A stretch of 64,000 nt of DNA from the NCBI GenBank assembly GCA_900549955.1, contig URQH01000001.1, positions 1 through 64,000 of the forward strand, in the 5' to 3' direction. The notes beneath the pieces were generated by a model. It had not been told where the DNA came from and searched no databases. It saw only the letters and a program-made list of their open reading frames with translations. Shown in pieces: positions 37,776-46,765 of this stretch; position 1 is the stretch's first letter; each line of letters starts with the position of its first letter. This stretch comes from an uncultured Eubacteriales bacterium. GTDB lineage: Bacteria > Bacillota > Clostridia > Christensenellales > CAG-138. The position numbers and the translations under genes were made by a program.

Positions 37776-38604
37776 GCCGGACGGAACGCCACGCTGCACC
37801 GGCCAGCCGGCAGAACGCCCGCAGATCGGCACCCGCGGGGAACGCGCCCTGCACGCGGCGCTTAAGCGCCGCATAGAGCCGGATGAATCGCTGCATGAGA
37901 TACCCTGCATGGGGTTTGTGGCGGACATCTGCAATGCCAGCGGCATTGTGGAAATTCAGACGCGCGCCTTCGACCGGCTTCGCGGCAAACTCGCACGCTA
38001 TCTCCCGGAAATGCCGGTCACGCTGGTGTACCCTGCCGTGCGGCAAAAGTGGCTGGTGTGGATCGACCCGGAAACGGGCGAAGCCACAAAAAAACGGCGC
38101 TCCCCGAAGACGGGGACGCCGTTTGCCGCATTTGTGGAGCTGTACAAAATCCGGCAGCTGCTGCCACACCCCAACCTCCGTATACAGATCATACCGGTCG
38201 ACGTGGAGGAACATCGGAGCCTGACCGGCTGGAGCCACGACCGGAAACGGGGTTCCACCCGGCTCGAGCGGCTACCGGTCGCCTTTGGAGACGCCATATG
38301 GCTGGCAACGCCCACGGATTATGCCGCCCTGCTGCCCTCCGCCCTGACGGATCCGTTCACGACGGCAGACCTCGCCACAGAGGCACGCCTGTCCAGAAAG
38401 GCCGTCCAATGTACGGTAAACGTGATGTGGCATCTGGGCGCCATCGTGCGCTGTGGCAAGCGCGGCAATGCCTATCTGTACCGCCGGGCCGCAGCCGCAA
38501 ACGGATCAGACCGCACCGGCGCTCCACAGGCAGCGCCCCTGGCCATGCCCATCCCCACGCAAACGGCGACTGTGCCCGCCCCAACAGAAACGGCGGCGCG
38601 TTAA
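37768..38604 (+). CDS. Nuclease-like protein with C-terminal winged helix
   Basis: 278 residues. The N-terminal half (GERALHAALKRRIEPDESLHEIPCMGFVADI, then GIVEIQT) resembles a PD-(D/E)XK arrangement: an early Glu, Asp in VADI, E-x-Q in EIQT. The next block KSPKTGTPFAAF-like (RSPKTGTPFAAFVELYKI) is conserved in homologues I recall from Bacillota. The C-terminal part (TTADLATEARLSRKAVQCTVNVMWHLGAIVRCGKRGNAYLY) is a winged helix. A Thr/Pro/Ala-rich tail ends it. The catalytic assignment is inference. Confidence 0.7.
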   Translation: MSEPDGTPRCTGQPAERPQIGTRGERALHAALKRRIEPDESLHEIPCMGFVADICNASGIVEIQTRAFDRLRGKLARYLPEMPVTLVYPAVRQKWLVWIDPETGEATKKRRSPKTGTPFAAFVELYKIRQLLPHPNLRIQIIPVDVEEHRSLTGWSHDRKRGSTRLERLPVAFGDAIWLATPTDYAALLPSALTDPFTTADLATEARLSRKAVQCTVNVMWHLGAIVRCGKRGNAYLYRRAAAANGSDRTGAPQAAPLAMPIPTQTATVPAPTETAAR

Positions 38605-38640
38605 TGTGAGCGCATGCGGCGGCAAGCGAACAGCAGCAAA

Positions 38641-38669
38641 CAGGGCGGCACGCCATGCGCGCCGCCCTG
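38641..38669. terminator. Bidirectional terminator
   Basis: A 9-bp stem CAGGGCGGC / GCCGCCCTG lies between the convergent nuclease-like and HU genes, followed by CTTTC on the plus strand and TTTGCTGC on the minus strand. Confidence 0.6.
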
Positions 38670-38690
38670 CTTTCATGAAAAAACCTTATT

Positions 38691-38963
38691 TCAGTTGAGC
38701 GCGTCCTTCAGCGCCTTGCCAGCCTTGAAAGAGGGCGCCTTGGAAGCGGGAATGTCGATCTCCTTGCCCGTGAGCGGGTTGTGGCCCTTGCGAGCGGGAC
38801 GGCTCTTGGCCTCAAACACGCCAAAGCCAACGATCTGGACCTTTTCGCCAGCCTTCAGGCTCTCTTCAATGGTGCTGACCACGGCGTTGACGGCCTTCTC
38901 AGCATCTTTCTTCGACAGCGCGCTCTTTTCGGCGACGGCCGCAATCAGTTCTGTTTTATTCAT
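38691..38963 (-). CDS. hup: HU-family DNA-binding protein
   Basis: 90 residues, standard HU length. [52 protein letters not shown] and a C-terminal [15 protein letters not shown]: the beta-arm with RKGHNP and all family positions are present. It compacts and bends DNA. GGAGG stands 8 nt before the ATG at 38963. Behind yabN it fits the clostridial order yabM-yabN-hup; the usual rqcP-yabP-yabQ that follow are absent. Confidence 0.97.
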   Translation of the reverse strand: MNKTELIAAVAEKSALSKKDAEKAVNAVVSTIEESLKAGEKVQIVGFGVFEAKSRPARKGHNPLTGKEIDIPASKAPSFKAGKALKDALN

Positions 38964-38997
38964 GAAATCAACCTCCATAGTTTTTTTGCCGGTGCTT

Positions 38998-39026
38998 ATT
39001 TTACCAGCCTTGGCCTGCAAAGGCAA
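38998..39026 (-). promoter_or_regulatory. Promoter of the HU gene
   Basis: Minus strand -35 TTGCCT (39026-39021), 17-nt spacer, -10 TAAAAT (39003-38998), right behind the yabN stop. HU can therefore be expressed apart from yabMN. Confidence 0.65.
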
Positions 39027-39034
39027 GCATTTTT

Positions 39035-40468
39035 TCAAAATTCGCCCGTACCGGCGGCACGTTCCGCCTCTTTCACCGCGTTCCAGAGCGCGTCCTGCTC
39101 TGCAAGCGACAGCGTCTCCAGCCTGTGGCCCTGTGAAAGCGCCAGCTGCTCCATTTTCATGAACCGCTCGATAAACTTGTCCGTCGCTGCAGCCAGCAGG
39201 AACTCCGGTTCCAGGTGAAGCAGCCGCGCTACATTGACTACGGCAAACAGCAGGTCACCCAGTTCCTCTGCCACATTCCCGCCCTGTTCCATGGCCGCAC
39301 GCAGTTCTGCGGTTTCCTCCCCGATCTTCATAAAGGCGTCGTCTGCAGTTTCCCAGTCAAAACCGACGTCCGCAGCGCGCTTTTGCACCTTGCGACTGCG
39401 CAACAGCGCGGGAAAGTTTTTCGGCACGCTGCGCAGCACGTCCGTCTGTGTCTGCTGGTGCTTTTCGACCTTCTTGAGCGCCGCCCAGTTTTTGAGTACC
39501 TCTTCGGACGTATCCGCCTGTACCGCGCCAAACACGTGCGGATGGCGGTAGACGAGCTTTGCCACCAGCCTGGTCGTAATGTCGCGCAGCGTAAAGCTGC
39601 CCCGCTCCGCCCCGATGACGGCGTGAAATGTCACCTGCATCAGCACGTCGCCCAGCTCCTCGACCAGGTCGTCGTCTTCTTCCCGGTCGATGGCGTCCAT
39701 CGTCTCATAGCATTCCTCGAGCAGCGCCTCTTTAATCGTCCTGTGCGTCTGTTCCCGATCCCACGGGCAACCGCCGGGCGCGCGCAGGCGGCGCAGCACG
39801 TCGAACAGCTCGTCCACGCCATACCGCGTGAGCGCTTCAAACGGGGCGGCGGGTACGCGCAGGACGTCCGCCACGCCATAGCGCTTTCTGCGGTCGAGCT
39901 GATCGAGCGGCAGGCGTTCCACCGCATACGACCCATCCTCCTGCATCACGGCCAGTTCCACTTCCCAGTCGTCAGGGAAGTATTCCTGCAGATACAGCTT
40001 CACTTCCCCCGCGAGCAGACGCGTATCCAACTCCTCGATCAGCAGCGTTTCCGACGGCGTCACCCGCTCCGGCAACGCGTTTGCGCAGCAGCGCCGCGCA
40101 CCGGCACTCTCCGGAAATGCGGCAAGCCCGAGCGGCACGCCGGGCAGGATCACGACCTGCGCGCGCCCCTCCGCCTCGCGGCGCAGGGCGGCCGCCAGCG
40201 CGTCGAACGCGCCGGTGACGGCCAGCGTGCAATCGGCATGAACGTCGAGCAGGCGGCGCGCAATGGCCGTCTGTAAGGCGTCAAAATCCGCGGCTGCCTC
40301 ATACAGGTCGTCCATCGCGGTATACTCCAGCCCCGCGTCCAGCACCGGCTGTGCACATGGGTGCTGCGCGCTGAGCAAAAACAGCCTGTCCGCGGCCACC
40401 AGGCGGCGCCAGGCAGCCTGTGTCAGCGTCTGCGGCGTGGATAGCGGCACCAAATAGATCGTTTGCAT
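39035..40468 (-). CDS. yabN: YabN-type fusion: tetrapyrrole methylase-like plus MazG
   Basis: 477 residues. The N-terminal part (about 1-220) has the tetrapyrrole/SAM methylase fold ([40 protein letters not shown]). The C-terminal part is a full MazG NTP pyrophosphohydrolase with [39 protein letters not shown] and a second [17 protein letters not shown]. The fused form is typical of Bacillota YabN. AAAGGAG precedes ATG 40468; the upstream flippase gene ends 1 nt before. Confidence 0.95.
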   Translation of the reverse strand: MQTIYLVPLSTPQTLTQAAWRRLVAADRLFLLSAQHPCAQPVLDAGLEYTAMDDLYEAAADFDALQTAIARRLLDVHADCTLAVTGAFDALAAALRREAEGRAQVVILPGVPLGLAAFPESAGARRCCANALPERVTPSETLLIEELDTRLLAGEVKLYLQEYFPDDWEVELAVMQEDGSYAVERLPLDQLDRRKRYGVADVLRVPAAPFEALTRYGVDELFDVLRRLRAPGGCPWDREQTHRTIKEALLEECYETMDAIDREEDDDLVEELGDVLMQVTFHAVIGAERGSFTLRDITTRLVAKLVYRHPHVFGAVQADTSEEVLKNWAALKKVEKHQQTQTDVLRSVPKNFPALLRSRKVQKRAADVGFDWETADDAFMKIGEETAELRAAMEQGGNVAEELGDLLFAVVNVARLLHLEPEFLLAAATDKFIERFMKMEQLALSQGHRLETLSLAEQDALWNAVKEAERAAGTGEF

Positions 40469-40469
40469 G

Positions 40470-42068
40470 TCAACGCTCCTTTCCATAGAGCAGGCGGCCA
40501 AGGCGCGCGCCGCCCGGGATCCGCTCCAGATCCTCGCGGCTAAACATGCGCAGCACCAACACGAGCGCCAGATACACTACGATGCCGACGGCGACCGCGC
40601 CGAGCGTGCTCGCCGTGTTCGCCCCAACCAGCCATGCAAGCAGCCGTTCCGCCAGGTAGACCACACCGCCCATGAGGAGCGACGCCAGCAGCGGCTTGCC
40701 GAACAGACCCCACACCGAAAAGGACAGGCGCACCAGCCTGGCGAGGTAGATGAGGTCGAGAATGCCGGCAACGGCATAACAGGCCACGGTAGCGATGGCG
40801 GCGCCGTCGATGTTAATCTGCGGGTTTCGCATAATGGTCAGCATAAGGACCACCTTGACGACCGCGCCAATGGCCAGGTTGATGACCGGCACTTGCTGCT
40901 TGCCAAGGCCCTGGATGATGCCGGTAAGCGTCTGCACAAGCGACAGGAACATGACGCCGATGGCGGAAATGCGCATGAGCGACGCGGCCACGGCCAGCCG
41001 GTCGGGTGTGATATCATACAAAAAGTCGATCACCTGCTCGCCAAGGACAAACAAACCTACGGCACAAGGCAACCCGATGATCATGGACAGTTTGATCGCC
41101 GTAAGCGAAATGCTGCGAATGCCCTCCCTGTTGCGCCGCCGGCGCGCGGCGCCTACCGCCGGCACCAGGCTCATGGCCAGCGCCGTCGTCAGCACCGCCG
41201 GCATATTGATGATCGTAGTGACGTTTGTACGCAGCGCCACATAGCGCAGATTGGCCTCCGCCTCCGAAAAGCCGATGTCCTTCAGTGTGCTGACGATCAG
41301 CACGCTGTCGATGATGCCGGTCATCGGCATGATGGACGCGCCGATGGTAACGGGGATGGCAATGGCCAGCAGGCCGCCAATGACGCCGCCCTCCTCCGCC
41401 CCGGCGCGTGCGGAAGCCTGTGGCAACTGCCGCTGGCGGAACACATAGAACACCGCAATGACGAGCAGCGCCAGCAATTCGCTGAGCGAAATGCCCAGCA
41501 GCGCGCCCATGGCGGCGTACTCCAGCCCCCTCGGCAGCAGCTTTGCCGCGAAGAACAGGCCGGCGATGAGCTTGACGACCTGCTCCGTCAGCTGGGAGAC
41601 GGCCGTGCCCGTCATGCACTGCAGTCCCTGCAGATAGCCACGGTAGGCGCACATGAGCGATACGAACAGCAGCGCGGGCGCCAGCGCGCGGAACGAAAGC
41701 ACCACGCCCTCGCCCACTTCGACGAGCGAAGCGAACCAGCCCGCGCCCAGGAACATGATCAGGCTGGTGACAATGCCGATGCCCAAGAGCAGCGCCTGCG
41801 CCTTGCGAAACACCCGCTTGGCGCCGGCATAGTCGCCCATGGTCACCCGTTCGGCAACCATGCGTGAAATGGCCGTGGGAATACCCGCCGAACTGACGAC
41901 CAACAGCCAGGAATAGTACGGATAGACGGCCTCGTAATAGGCCATGCCGTCCTCGAGCAGATTGTACAGCGGGATCCGGAACAGCGCGCCAATGACCTTG
42001 CAGACAACGCCTGCAAGGCCAAGGATGGCAGCCCCCATCACGAACGATTTCTTCTGCGTGTTTTTCAT
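40470..42068 (-). CDS. YabM/SpoVB-type polysaccharide or lipid II flippase
   Basis: 532 residues with 14 predicted transmembrane segments of the MATE/MOP superfamily. It opens SFVMGAAILGLAGVVCKVIGALFRIPLYNLLE, the SpoVB/MurJ-like signature, and has RGYLQGLQCM and GIIQGLGKQQVPV. It likely moves lipid-linked wall precursors. The pairing with yabN is conserved in Bacillota. The ATG has no ribosome site but TGGTATACT (extended -10) ends 7 nt before it, so the message may be leaderless. Confidence 0.9.
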   Translation of the reverse strand: MKNTQKKSFVMGAAILGLAGVVCKVIGALFRIPLYNLLEDGMAYYEAVYPYYSWLLVVSSAGIPTAISRMVAERVTMGDYAGAKRVFRKAQALLLGIGIVTSLIMFLGAGWFASLVEVGEGVVLSFRALAPALLFVSLMCAYRGYLQGLQCMTGTAVSQLTEQVVKLIAGLFFAAKLLPRGLEYAAMGALLGISLSELLALLVIAVFYVFRQRQLPQASARAGAEEGGVIGGLLAIAIPVTIGASIMPMTGIIDSVLIVSTLKDIGFSEAEANLRYVALRTNVTTIINMPAVLTTALAMSLVPAVGAARRRRNREGIRSISLTAIKLSMIIGLPCAVGLFVLGEQVIDFLYDITPDRLAVAASLMRISAIGVMFLSLVQTLTGIIQGLGKQQVPVINLAIGAVVKVVLMLTIMRNPQINIDGAAIATVACYAVAGILDLIYLARLVRLSFSVWGLFGKPLLASLLMGGVVYLAERLLAWLVGANTASTLGAVAVGIVVYLALVLVLRMFSREDLERIPGGARLGRLLYGKER

Positions 42069-42090
42069 AGGGTAGAGTATACCAAATTTT

Positions 42091-43371
42091 TCAGGAAAGC
42101 ACCATCCCCAGCGTCAAGATCCCTACATTTTCCCGATAGATCTCCGAAAGCTGCGACAGCGGCAGCGGATTTTGCCCCCGTCCCGCCTCGATGGTATACC
42201 CCGGCAGGTTGTACTCCTGGATGAACCAGTCCTTGTATCCCGCAAACCCGGATCCGTACGGCGTCTCCTCCACCGCATAGCCGGACACCTCGGAAAATGC
42301 CTCGGCAATGCGGCGGCTGCCCGCCGGCTCATAGTCCAGATATTTCCAGAAGATGACGCGCCCCTGGGTATGGTAGGACAGCGTCAGCTGGAACGTATGC
42401 GCGCGCGTAAACTCCGCCATCGCCTGGTTCTCCGGCTCGGCGAGCGGCGCGCTGCCGACATAGTCGCGCGGGCCGGGCCGGGTATACCCCTGGGCGAACT
42501 TGATGCTGCGCGCCTGGTCCCAGCCGGCCGGGTACCCGAGATTGAGGTCCGTCCCCGCGATGTTGGCCTTCCAGCCGGACGGGAACGGGATGGACGGGTA
42601 AAACGCCGCCAGCGCCTTGGCCTGCTCGTACGCGCGCTCGTCCGGACGAATCGCCCCGGTCACGAGATCCACCCCGTCCGGATTGACCAGCGGCACGAGG
42701 TAGAGCGACGTGGCATCGTACAGCGTCTGCGCCTTCCGTCCGTCGATCTGCCCCCCGGTCGCATACGCCTCGGCATAGGTTTCCAGATACCGCAGCAGAA
42801 CGGGCGTCGTGATCCACTCGTTGCCGTGGTGCGAAGCGTTATAGCACACCTCGGTCGGCCCAACGCCGATGCGGACGGCCTCAATCTCGCATCCCAGCAC
42901 GGAACGACCGATCGACTGGACGCGCAAAAACGGATATCGCGCCAGCAGCCCGTCGATGAGCAGCGACACGAGCGCATAGGAATACCGCACGTCAAACGGC
43001 ACAAGCGGAAAGGCGAGCGGGACGACCAGCTCCGACCCAATGCGCAGGCGGTCGGCCCGGATGCCGGGATTGGCCGTCTCGATGGCCGATACCTTGGACC
43101 CATACCGGGCCGCAATGCGATACAGCGTATCGCCCGCGCGTACCACATGCATCGTATACCCCGCCAGATAGGGAAACAACTGCGCCCATGTCAGCCGTCC
43201 CACAACCCCGTCGGCCGCCAGCCCGTTGTCACGCTGAAACCGCGTCAGGGCCGACTGCGTCCTCCAGCCGAACAGCCCGTCGATATTGCCCGGGTCATAG
43301 CCGGCGCGGCGCAGCGCCAGCTGCAGATATTCGACCATGGGCCCGCTGCTCCCATAGCGCAAAGTTTCCAA
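42091..43371 (-). CDS. M14 zinc carboxypeptidase with peptidoglycan-binding and LysM domains
   Basis: 426 residues: a PG_binding_1 domain (about 3-60, LRYGSSGPMVEYLQLALRRAGY), LysM (about 70-115, HVVRAGDTLYRIAARYGS), then M14 peptidase with zinc ligands in HHGNEW and SYHTQG and the catalytic Glu in YTIEAGRG. This is the layout of gamma-D-glutamyl-diaminopimelate endopeptidase I. There is no signal peptide, as in spore-associated forms. The start is TTG 43371, chosen because the PG-binding domain begins there; the ribosome site is poor. Confidence 0.9.
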   Translation of the reverse strand: METLRYGSSGPMVEYLQLALRRAGYDPGNIDGLFGWRTQSALTRFQRDNGLAADGVVGRLTWAQLFPYLAGYTMHVVRAGDTLYRIAARYGSKVSAIETANPGIRADRLRIGSELVVPLAFPLVPFDVRYSYALVSLLIDGLLARYPFLRVQSIGRSVLGCEIEAVRIGVGPTEVCYNASHHGNEWITTPVLLRYLETYAEAYATGGQIDGRKAQTLYDATSLYLVPLVNPDGVDLVTGAIRPDERAYEQAKALAAFYPSIPFPSGWKANIAGTDLNLGYPAGWDQARSIKFAQGYTRPGPRDYVGSAPLAEPENQAMAEFTRAHTFQLTLSYHTQGRVIFWKYLDYEPAGSRRIAEAFSEVSGYAVEETPYGSGFAGYKDWFIQEYNLPGYTIEAGRGQNPLPLSQLSEIYRENVGILTLGMVLS

Positions 43372-43414
43372 AGTGTCCCGCCCCCCGTTTCCTCACGCAT
43401 TTCCCCGCCTCAGC

Positions 43415-43443
43415 TCGACAAAATATGCGGGAATTGGTATAAT
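43415..43443 (+). promoter_or_regulatory. Promoter of the SPFH/zinc-ribbon gene
   Basis: TCGACA (43415-43420), 17-nt spacer, TATAAT (43438-43443), 28 nt before the ATG; AAGGAGG lies between. Confidence 0.65.
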
Positions 43444-43471
43444 ATAATGCAAAGGCAAGGAGGTTAGAACT

Positions 43472-44770
43472 ATGGGTTTGATCAAGGCCGCCACGGGCGC
43501 AGCAGGCGGCGTACTCGCCGATCAGTGGCGCGAATACTTCTATTGCGACGCCCTGCCCGGGGACGTGCTGGTGGCCAAAGGTCAAAAGCGCACCTCCGAT
43601 CGCAGTAGCAACACGCACGGCGAAGCAAACATCATCTCCAACGGCTCCATCGTCGCCGTGAACGAGGGGCAGTGCATGATGATCGTCGAGCAGGGCGCCA
43701 TCGTCGAATTCTGCGCGGAAGCCGGCGAATTCGTCTGGGACAGCTCCACGGAGCCGACCATGCTCTATGGCGGCTTTGGCGCTGGGCTCAAGGGCTCGTG
43801 GGACCGCTTCAAAAAGCGCTTCACCATGGGCGGCGACACCGGCAAGGATCAGCGCGTCTACTTTTTCAACACCAAGGAGATTCCCGGCAACAAATATGGC
43901 ACACCCAGCCCCGTCCCTTTCCGCGTCGTGGACCGGAACATCGGGCTCGACATCGACATCTCGATCCGCTGTTTCGGCGAATATTCCTATCGGCTGAGCG
44001 ACCCGATGCTGTTCTACAAAAACGTGTGCGGCAACGTGTCCGACCGCTACACGCGCGGCCAGATCGACGCACAGCTCAAGTCCGAATTCCTGACCGCGCT
44101 GCAGCCGGCCTTTGCCAGCATCTCCGCCCTGGGCATCCGCTACAGCGCGCTGCCGGGCCACACGGCGGAGCTTGCGGACGCGATGAACGCCGCCCTCTCC
44201 GGCAAGTGGCGTGAGCTGCGCGGCATCAGCGTCGTCTCCGTGGGCATCAACTCCGTGACGGCGTCCGACGAGGACGAACAGATGATCAAGGATCTGCAGC
44301 GCAGCGCCGTGCTGCGCAATCCCGGCATGGCCGCCGCCCACCTCGTCGGCGCGCAGGCGGAAGCCATGAAGGCCGCCGCTGCAAACGAGTCCGCCGGCGC
44401 ATTTATGGGCTTTGCCGGCATGAACATGGCGCAAAACGCGGGCGGCATCCGGGCGCAGGAGCTGTTCCGGATGGGGCAGCAGCCGGACGCGCCGGCAGCC
44501 GCCGGTTGGGACTGCGTCTGCGGCGCGACGGGCAACACCGGCAAATTCTGCGCCGAATGCGGCGCAAAAAAGCCGGAGCCGCAGGGCTGGTCCTGCGCCT
44601 GCGGCGCCGTCAACCGCGGCAAGTTCTGCACGGAGTGCGGCGCAAAAAAGCCGGCCGGCGCCCCGCTCTATCGCTGCGACAAATGCGGATGGGAGCCGGA
44701 GGACCCGCAGCATCCGCCGAAATTCTGCCCCGAGTGCGGCGACCGTTTCGACGAAAGCGACGTCCAGTAA
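43472..44770 (+). CDS. SPFH-domain protein with C-terminal zinc ribbons (YdjI-like)
   Basis: 432 residues. An N-terminal virion-core/SPFH-like domain (residues about 1-300) with GDVLVAKGQKR, ISNGSIVAVNEGQCMMIVEQG and RVVDRNIGLDIDISIRCFGEYSYRL; no signal peptide. The C-terminus holds three zinc ribbons: CVCG...CAECG, CACG...CTECG and CDKCG...CPECG. Bacillus YdjI has the same SPFH part and helps membrane stress responses with a phage-shock protein. The gene stands alone between its promoter and terminator. Confidence 0.9.
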   Translation: MGLIKAATGAAGGVLADQWREYFYCDALPGDVLVAKGQKRTSDRSSNTHGEANIISNGSIVAVNEGQCMMIVEQGAIVEFCAEAGEFVWDSSTEPTMLYGGFGAGLKGSWDRFKKRFTMGGDTGKDQRVYFFNTKEIPGNKYGTPSPVPFRVVDRNIGLDIDISIRCFGEYSYRLSDPMLFYKNVCGNVSDRYTRGQIDAQLKSEFLTALQPAFASISALGIRYSALPGHTAELADAMNAALSGKWRELRGISVVSVGINSVTASDEDEQMIKDLQRSAVLRNPGMAAAHLVGAQAEAMKAAAANESAGAFMGFAGMNMAQNAGGIRAQELFRMGQQPDAPAAAGWDCVCGATGNTGKFCAECGAKKPEPQGWSCACGAVNRGKFCTECGAKKPAGAPLYRCDKCGWEPEDPQHPPKFCPECGDRFDESDVQ

Positions 44771-44782
44771 ACCTGCATAGCA

Positions 44783-44823
44783 GGGCGGGGCGCGCCGCGG
44801 CAATGCCGTGGCGCGCCCCGCCC
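44783..44823. terminator. Bidirectional terminator
   Basis: A 14-bp stem GGGCGGGGCGCGCC / GGCGCGCCCCGCCC with an inner GCGGCA loop region serves the convergent genes at 43472 and 44852; plus strand continues CTCTATTT. Confidence 0.75.
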
Positions 44824-44851
44824 TCTATTTGCCTTGTACAGCGGCAGCGCC

Positions 44852-45676
44852 CTACAGCCCCTGTTCCTCCACAAAGCTGTAAAACGCCTGTTCCGCCTCC
44901 AGATCCTCCGGCCGCACCGTGCCCACCGGCGCGGCATACACCGGAAACTCCTCCTCGCCGTCGATCTCAAACAACCGGCAGCAGACGCCATGGTCGAACG
45001 CGGCGATGGCACAGGTACCGAGTGACAGCGCACAGCAGGCCAGGTACAGGTTTTGTCCCACGTGCCCGGCGTCGATCAACGCCGGCCGGTGCGCGCGCGT
45101 GCTGTAGCGCCATTCGCACCGGTACGGTACGAACGACCAGTAGAACACCACGCTCGCCTTCGACGCCCACTTCTGCCCGCACAGCGACGCCGCGATCGTC
45201 CCCTCCAGGTCGTCAACCGCATGCAGATACTCGAGTGCATGCTCCATCGGCAGGTAGTGGTATGCGCCGGGCAGAAGCCCTTCGACGTTTTGCACGAGCA
45301 GATACGTCTCAAACCCGTGCCGCGCGCCACCGGACGGCACCGTGCGCAGCGTCGCATACGCCTTGCCGCGGATCCCCTTCACCCCCTGCGTCGCCCAGAG
45401 CAGGAAGGACAGCTGCAACAGCGTCAGCGGCTCCTGTGTGTAGACGCGCGCGCTGTGACGGTCGCGCAGGATGTCGAGAAAGTCCCTGCAATACGGCAGT
45501 TCTGCAAACGCGCGCGGCAGCACGACCCGCGCCTCCTCGCCGCGCATCGCCGCCTTGACCAGCGGCGGCTGCGGTTTTTGGAACAGCTGGTCGGACACGA
45601 AGTCCTCGTCGTCAAAGTCGCTCTTCATCCAGTTGCGCCCTTCGGCCATGCGCCGGGCCCGTTCTACGTCCGTCAC
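44852..45676 (-). CDS. SagB/ThcOx-type nitroreductase-fold oxidoreductase
   Basis: About 274 residues from GTG 45676 (ATG 45649 is the alternative). NWMKSDF and SDQLFQKPQPPLVK are the usual N-terminal marks of SagB-type dehydrogenases; RDRHSARVYTQEPLTLLQLSFLLWATQGV and PSGGARHGFETYLLV form the FMN site; HVGQNLYLACCALSLGTCAIAAFDH the dimer helix. In peptide clusters such enzymes oxidise azolines, but most stand-alone ones have unknown substrates, and no precursor peptide or YcaO gene is nearby. It is the last gene of the cysK unit. Confidence 0.88.
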   Translation of the reverse strand: MTDVERARRMAEGRNWMKSDFDDEDFVSDQLFQKPQPPLVKAAMRGEEARVVLPRAFAELPYCRDFLDILRDRHSARVYTQEPLTLLQLSFLLWATQGVKGIRGKAYATLRTVPSGGARHGFETYLLVQNVEGLLPGAYHYLPMEHALEYLHAVDDLEGTIAASLCGQKWASKASVVFYWSFVPYRCEWRYSTRAHRPALIDAGHVGQNLYLACCALSLGTCAIAAFDHGVCCRLFEIDGEEEFPVYAAPVGTVRPEDLEAEQAFYSFVEEQGL

Positions 45677-45704
45677 CGGTCGAACACCATCCTTCCGTAT
45701 TTTG

Positions 45705-46316
45705 TCAGCGCCCGCGGTTGACCTCCCAAAGGTACAGGCTCGCCGTGGAGCCGAAGGGGGAACAGCGCGCGCGAAACGCCTCAAACGCCGCGCGGTCGAT
45801 CGTCTCCAGCCCGAGCAGCAGGCGGCAGCCGTTGCGCAGGCCATAGTCCTCATAGCACATGACGTCCGGCCGCCGCAGAGAAAAGAGCAGCAGCATCTGC
45901 GCGGTCCAGACGCCGACGCCCGGCAGCGCCGTCAACACCCGGACGGCCTCTTCGTCCGACAGACGATCGAGCAGCGCCGCATCGATCCTGCCGGAACCGA
46001 ACGTCTCCGCCGCAGACAGCATATAGGCAGCCTTACGGGCGGACAGCCCGCAGTCCCGGAGCACCTCCGCCCCGGCACCCAGCACGGCCGAGGGCGTCGT
46101 TTCGCCCAGCGCCGCAAGAAGGCGCCGCCAGACCGTCTCCTGTGCACGGGAAGAGACCTGCTGGCCGGCGATGGCGTGCAGCAGCGCCTGAAATACGTCC
46201 GGCATGGCAGCCCGCTCCACCTTCCCGATGCGGTCAATCGCCGCGGCGAGCCGCGCATCCGCCGCGCGCAGGTAGGAGAGCTCCCGCTCCCCATACACGA
46301 GCAGGGGCGCGCTCAC
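45705..46316 (-). CDS. HhH-GPD DNA glycosylase (AlkA-like)
   Basis: 203 residues. ALLHAIAGQQVSSRAQETVWRRL, then the helix-hairpin-helix LTALPGVGVWTAQMLLLF and catalytic Asp in VMCYEDYGLRNG. It removes alkylated bases such as 3-methyladenine. It is shorter than E. coli AlkA, lacking the N-terminal TBP-like domain. Start GTG 46316 overlaps the methyltransferase stop by 4 bp (GTGA), so two alkylation-repair enzymes are made together. Confidence 0.9.
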   Translation of the reverse strand: MSAPLLVYGERELSYLRAADARLAAAIDRIGKVERAAMPDVFQALLHAIAGQQVSSRAQETVWRRLLAALGETTPSAVLGAGAEVLRDCGLSARKAAYMLSAAETFGSGRIDAALLDRLSDEEAVRVLTALPGVGVWTAQMLLLFSLRRPDVMCYEDYGLRNGCRLLLGLETIDRAAFEAFRARCSPFGSTASLYLWEVNRGR

Positions 46317-46765
46317 AGCGCGCCCTCCAGCTTCAGCAGGTATTCCTTGATCCACAGGCCGCCGGCATACCCGGTCAGCGCGCCGGAAGCGCCGATCACC
46401 CGGTGGCACGGCACCACGATGGCAATCGGGTTGCGGTTGTTGGCCTGTCCCACGGCGCGGCATGCGCGCGGGCGGCCAACGGCCGCGGCGATATCCCCAT
46501 ACGTCGCGGTCTGTCCAAAGGGGATTTCCGTAAGCGCCTGCCACACGCACCGCTGAAACGGCGTCCCCTGCGGGGCCAGCGGCAGGTGGAACGCACGCAG
46601 CCGCCCGTCAAAATAGGCGGCAAGCTCCTGCGCCGCCTGCCGGAGCAGCGCCGTACCCGCCGGTCGCGCCGGCGCGTCGCACACAAAGCGGGCGGCCAGC
46701 AGCGCCGCCTCGTCCGCCTCCAGGCGAAGCCGTCCCACGGGTGTGTCAACCGTGCACCAGTCCAT
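46313..46765 (-). CDS. ogt: Methylated-DNA-protein cysteine methyltransferase
   Basis: 150 residues. It takes the methyl group from O6-methylguanine onto the Cys of the IVVPCHRVI motif; GTPFQRCVWQALTEIPFGQTATYGDIA and GYAGGLWIKEYLLKLEG complete the family signature. There is no Ada-type regulatory domain. GGGAGG precedes ATG 46765, which lies 20 bp inside the end of the DUF3343 gene. Confidence 0.95.
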   Translation of the reverse strand: MDWCTVDTPVGRLRLEADEAALLAARFVCDAPARPAGTALLRQAAQELAAYFDGRLRAFHLPLAPQGTPFQRCVWQALTEIPFGQTATYGDIAAAVGRPRACRAVGQANNRNPIAIVVPCHRVIGASGALTGYAGGLWIKEYLLKLEGAL

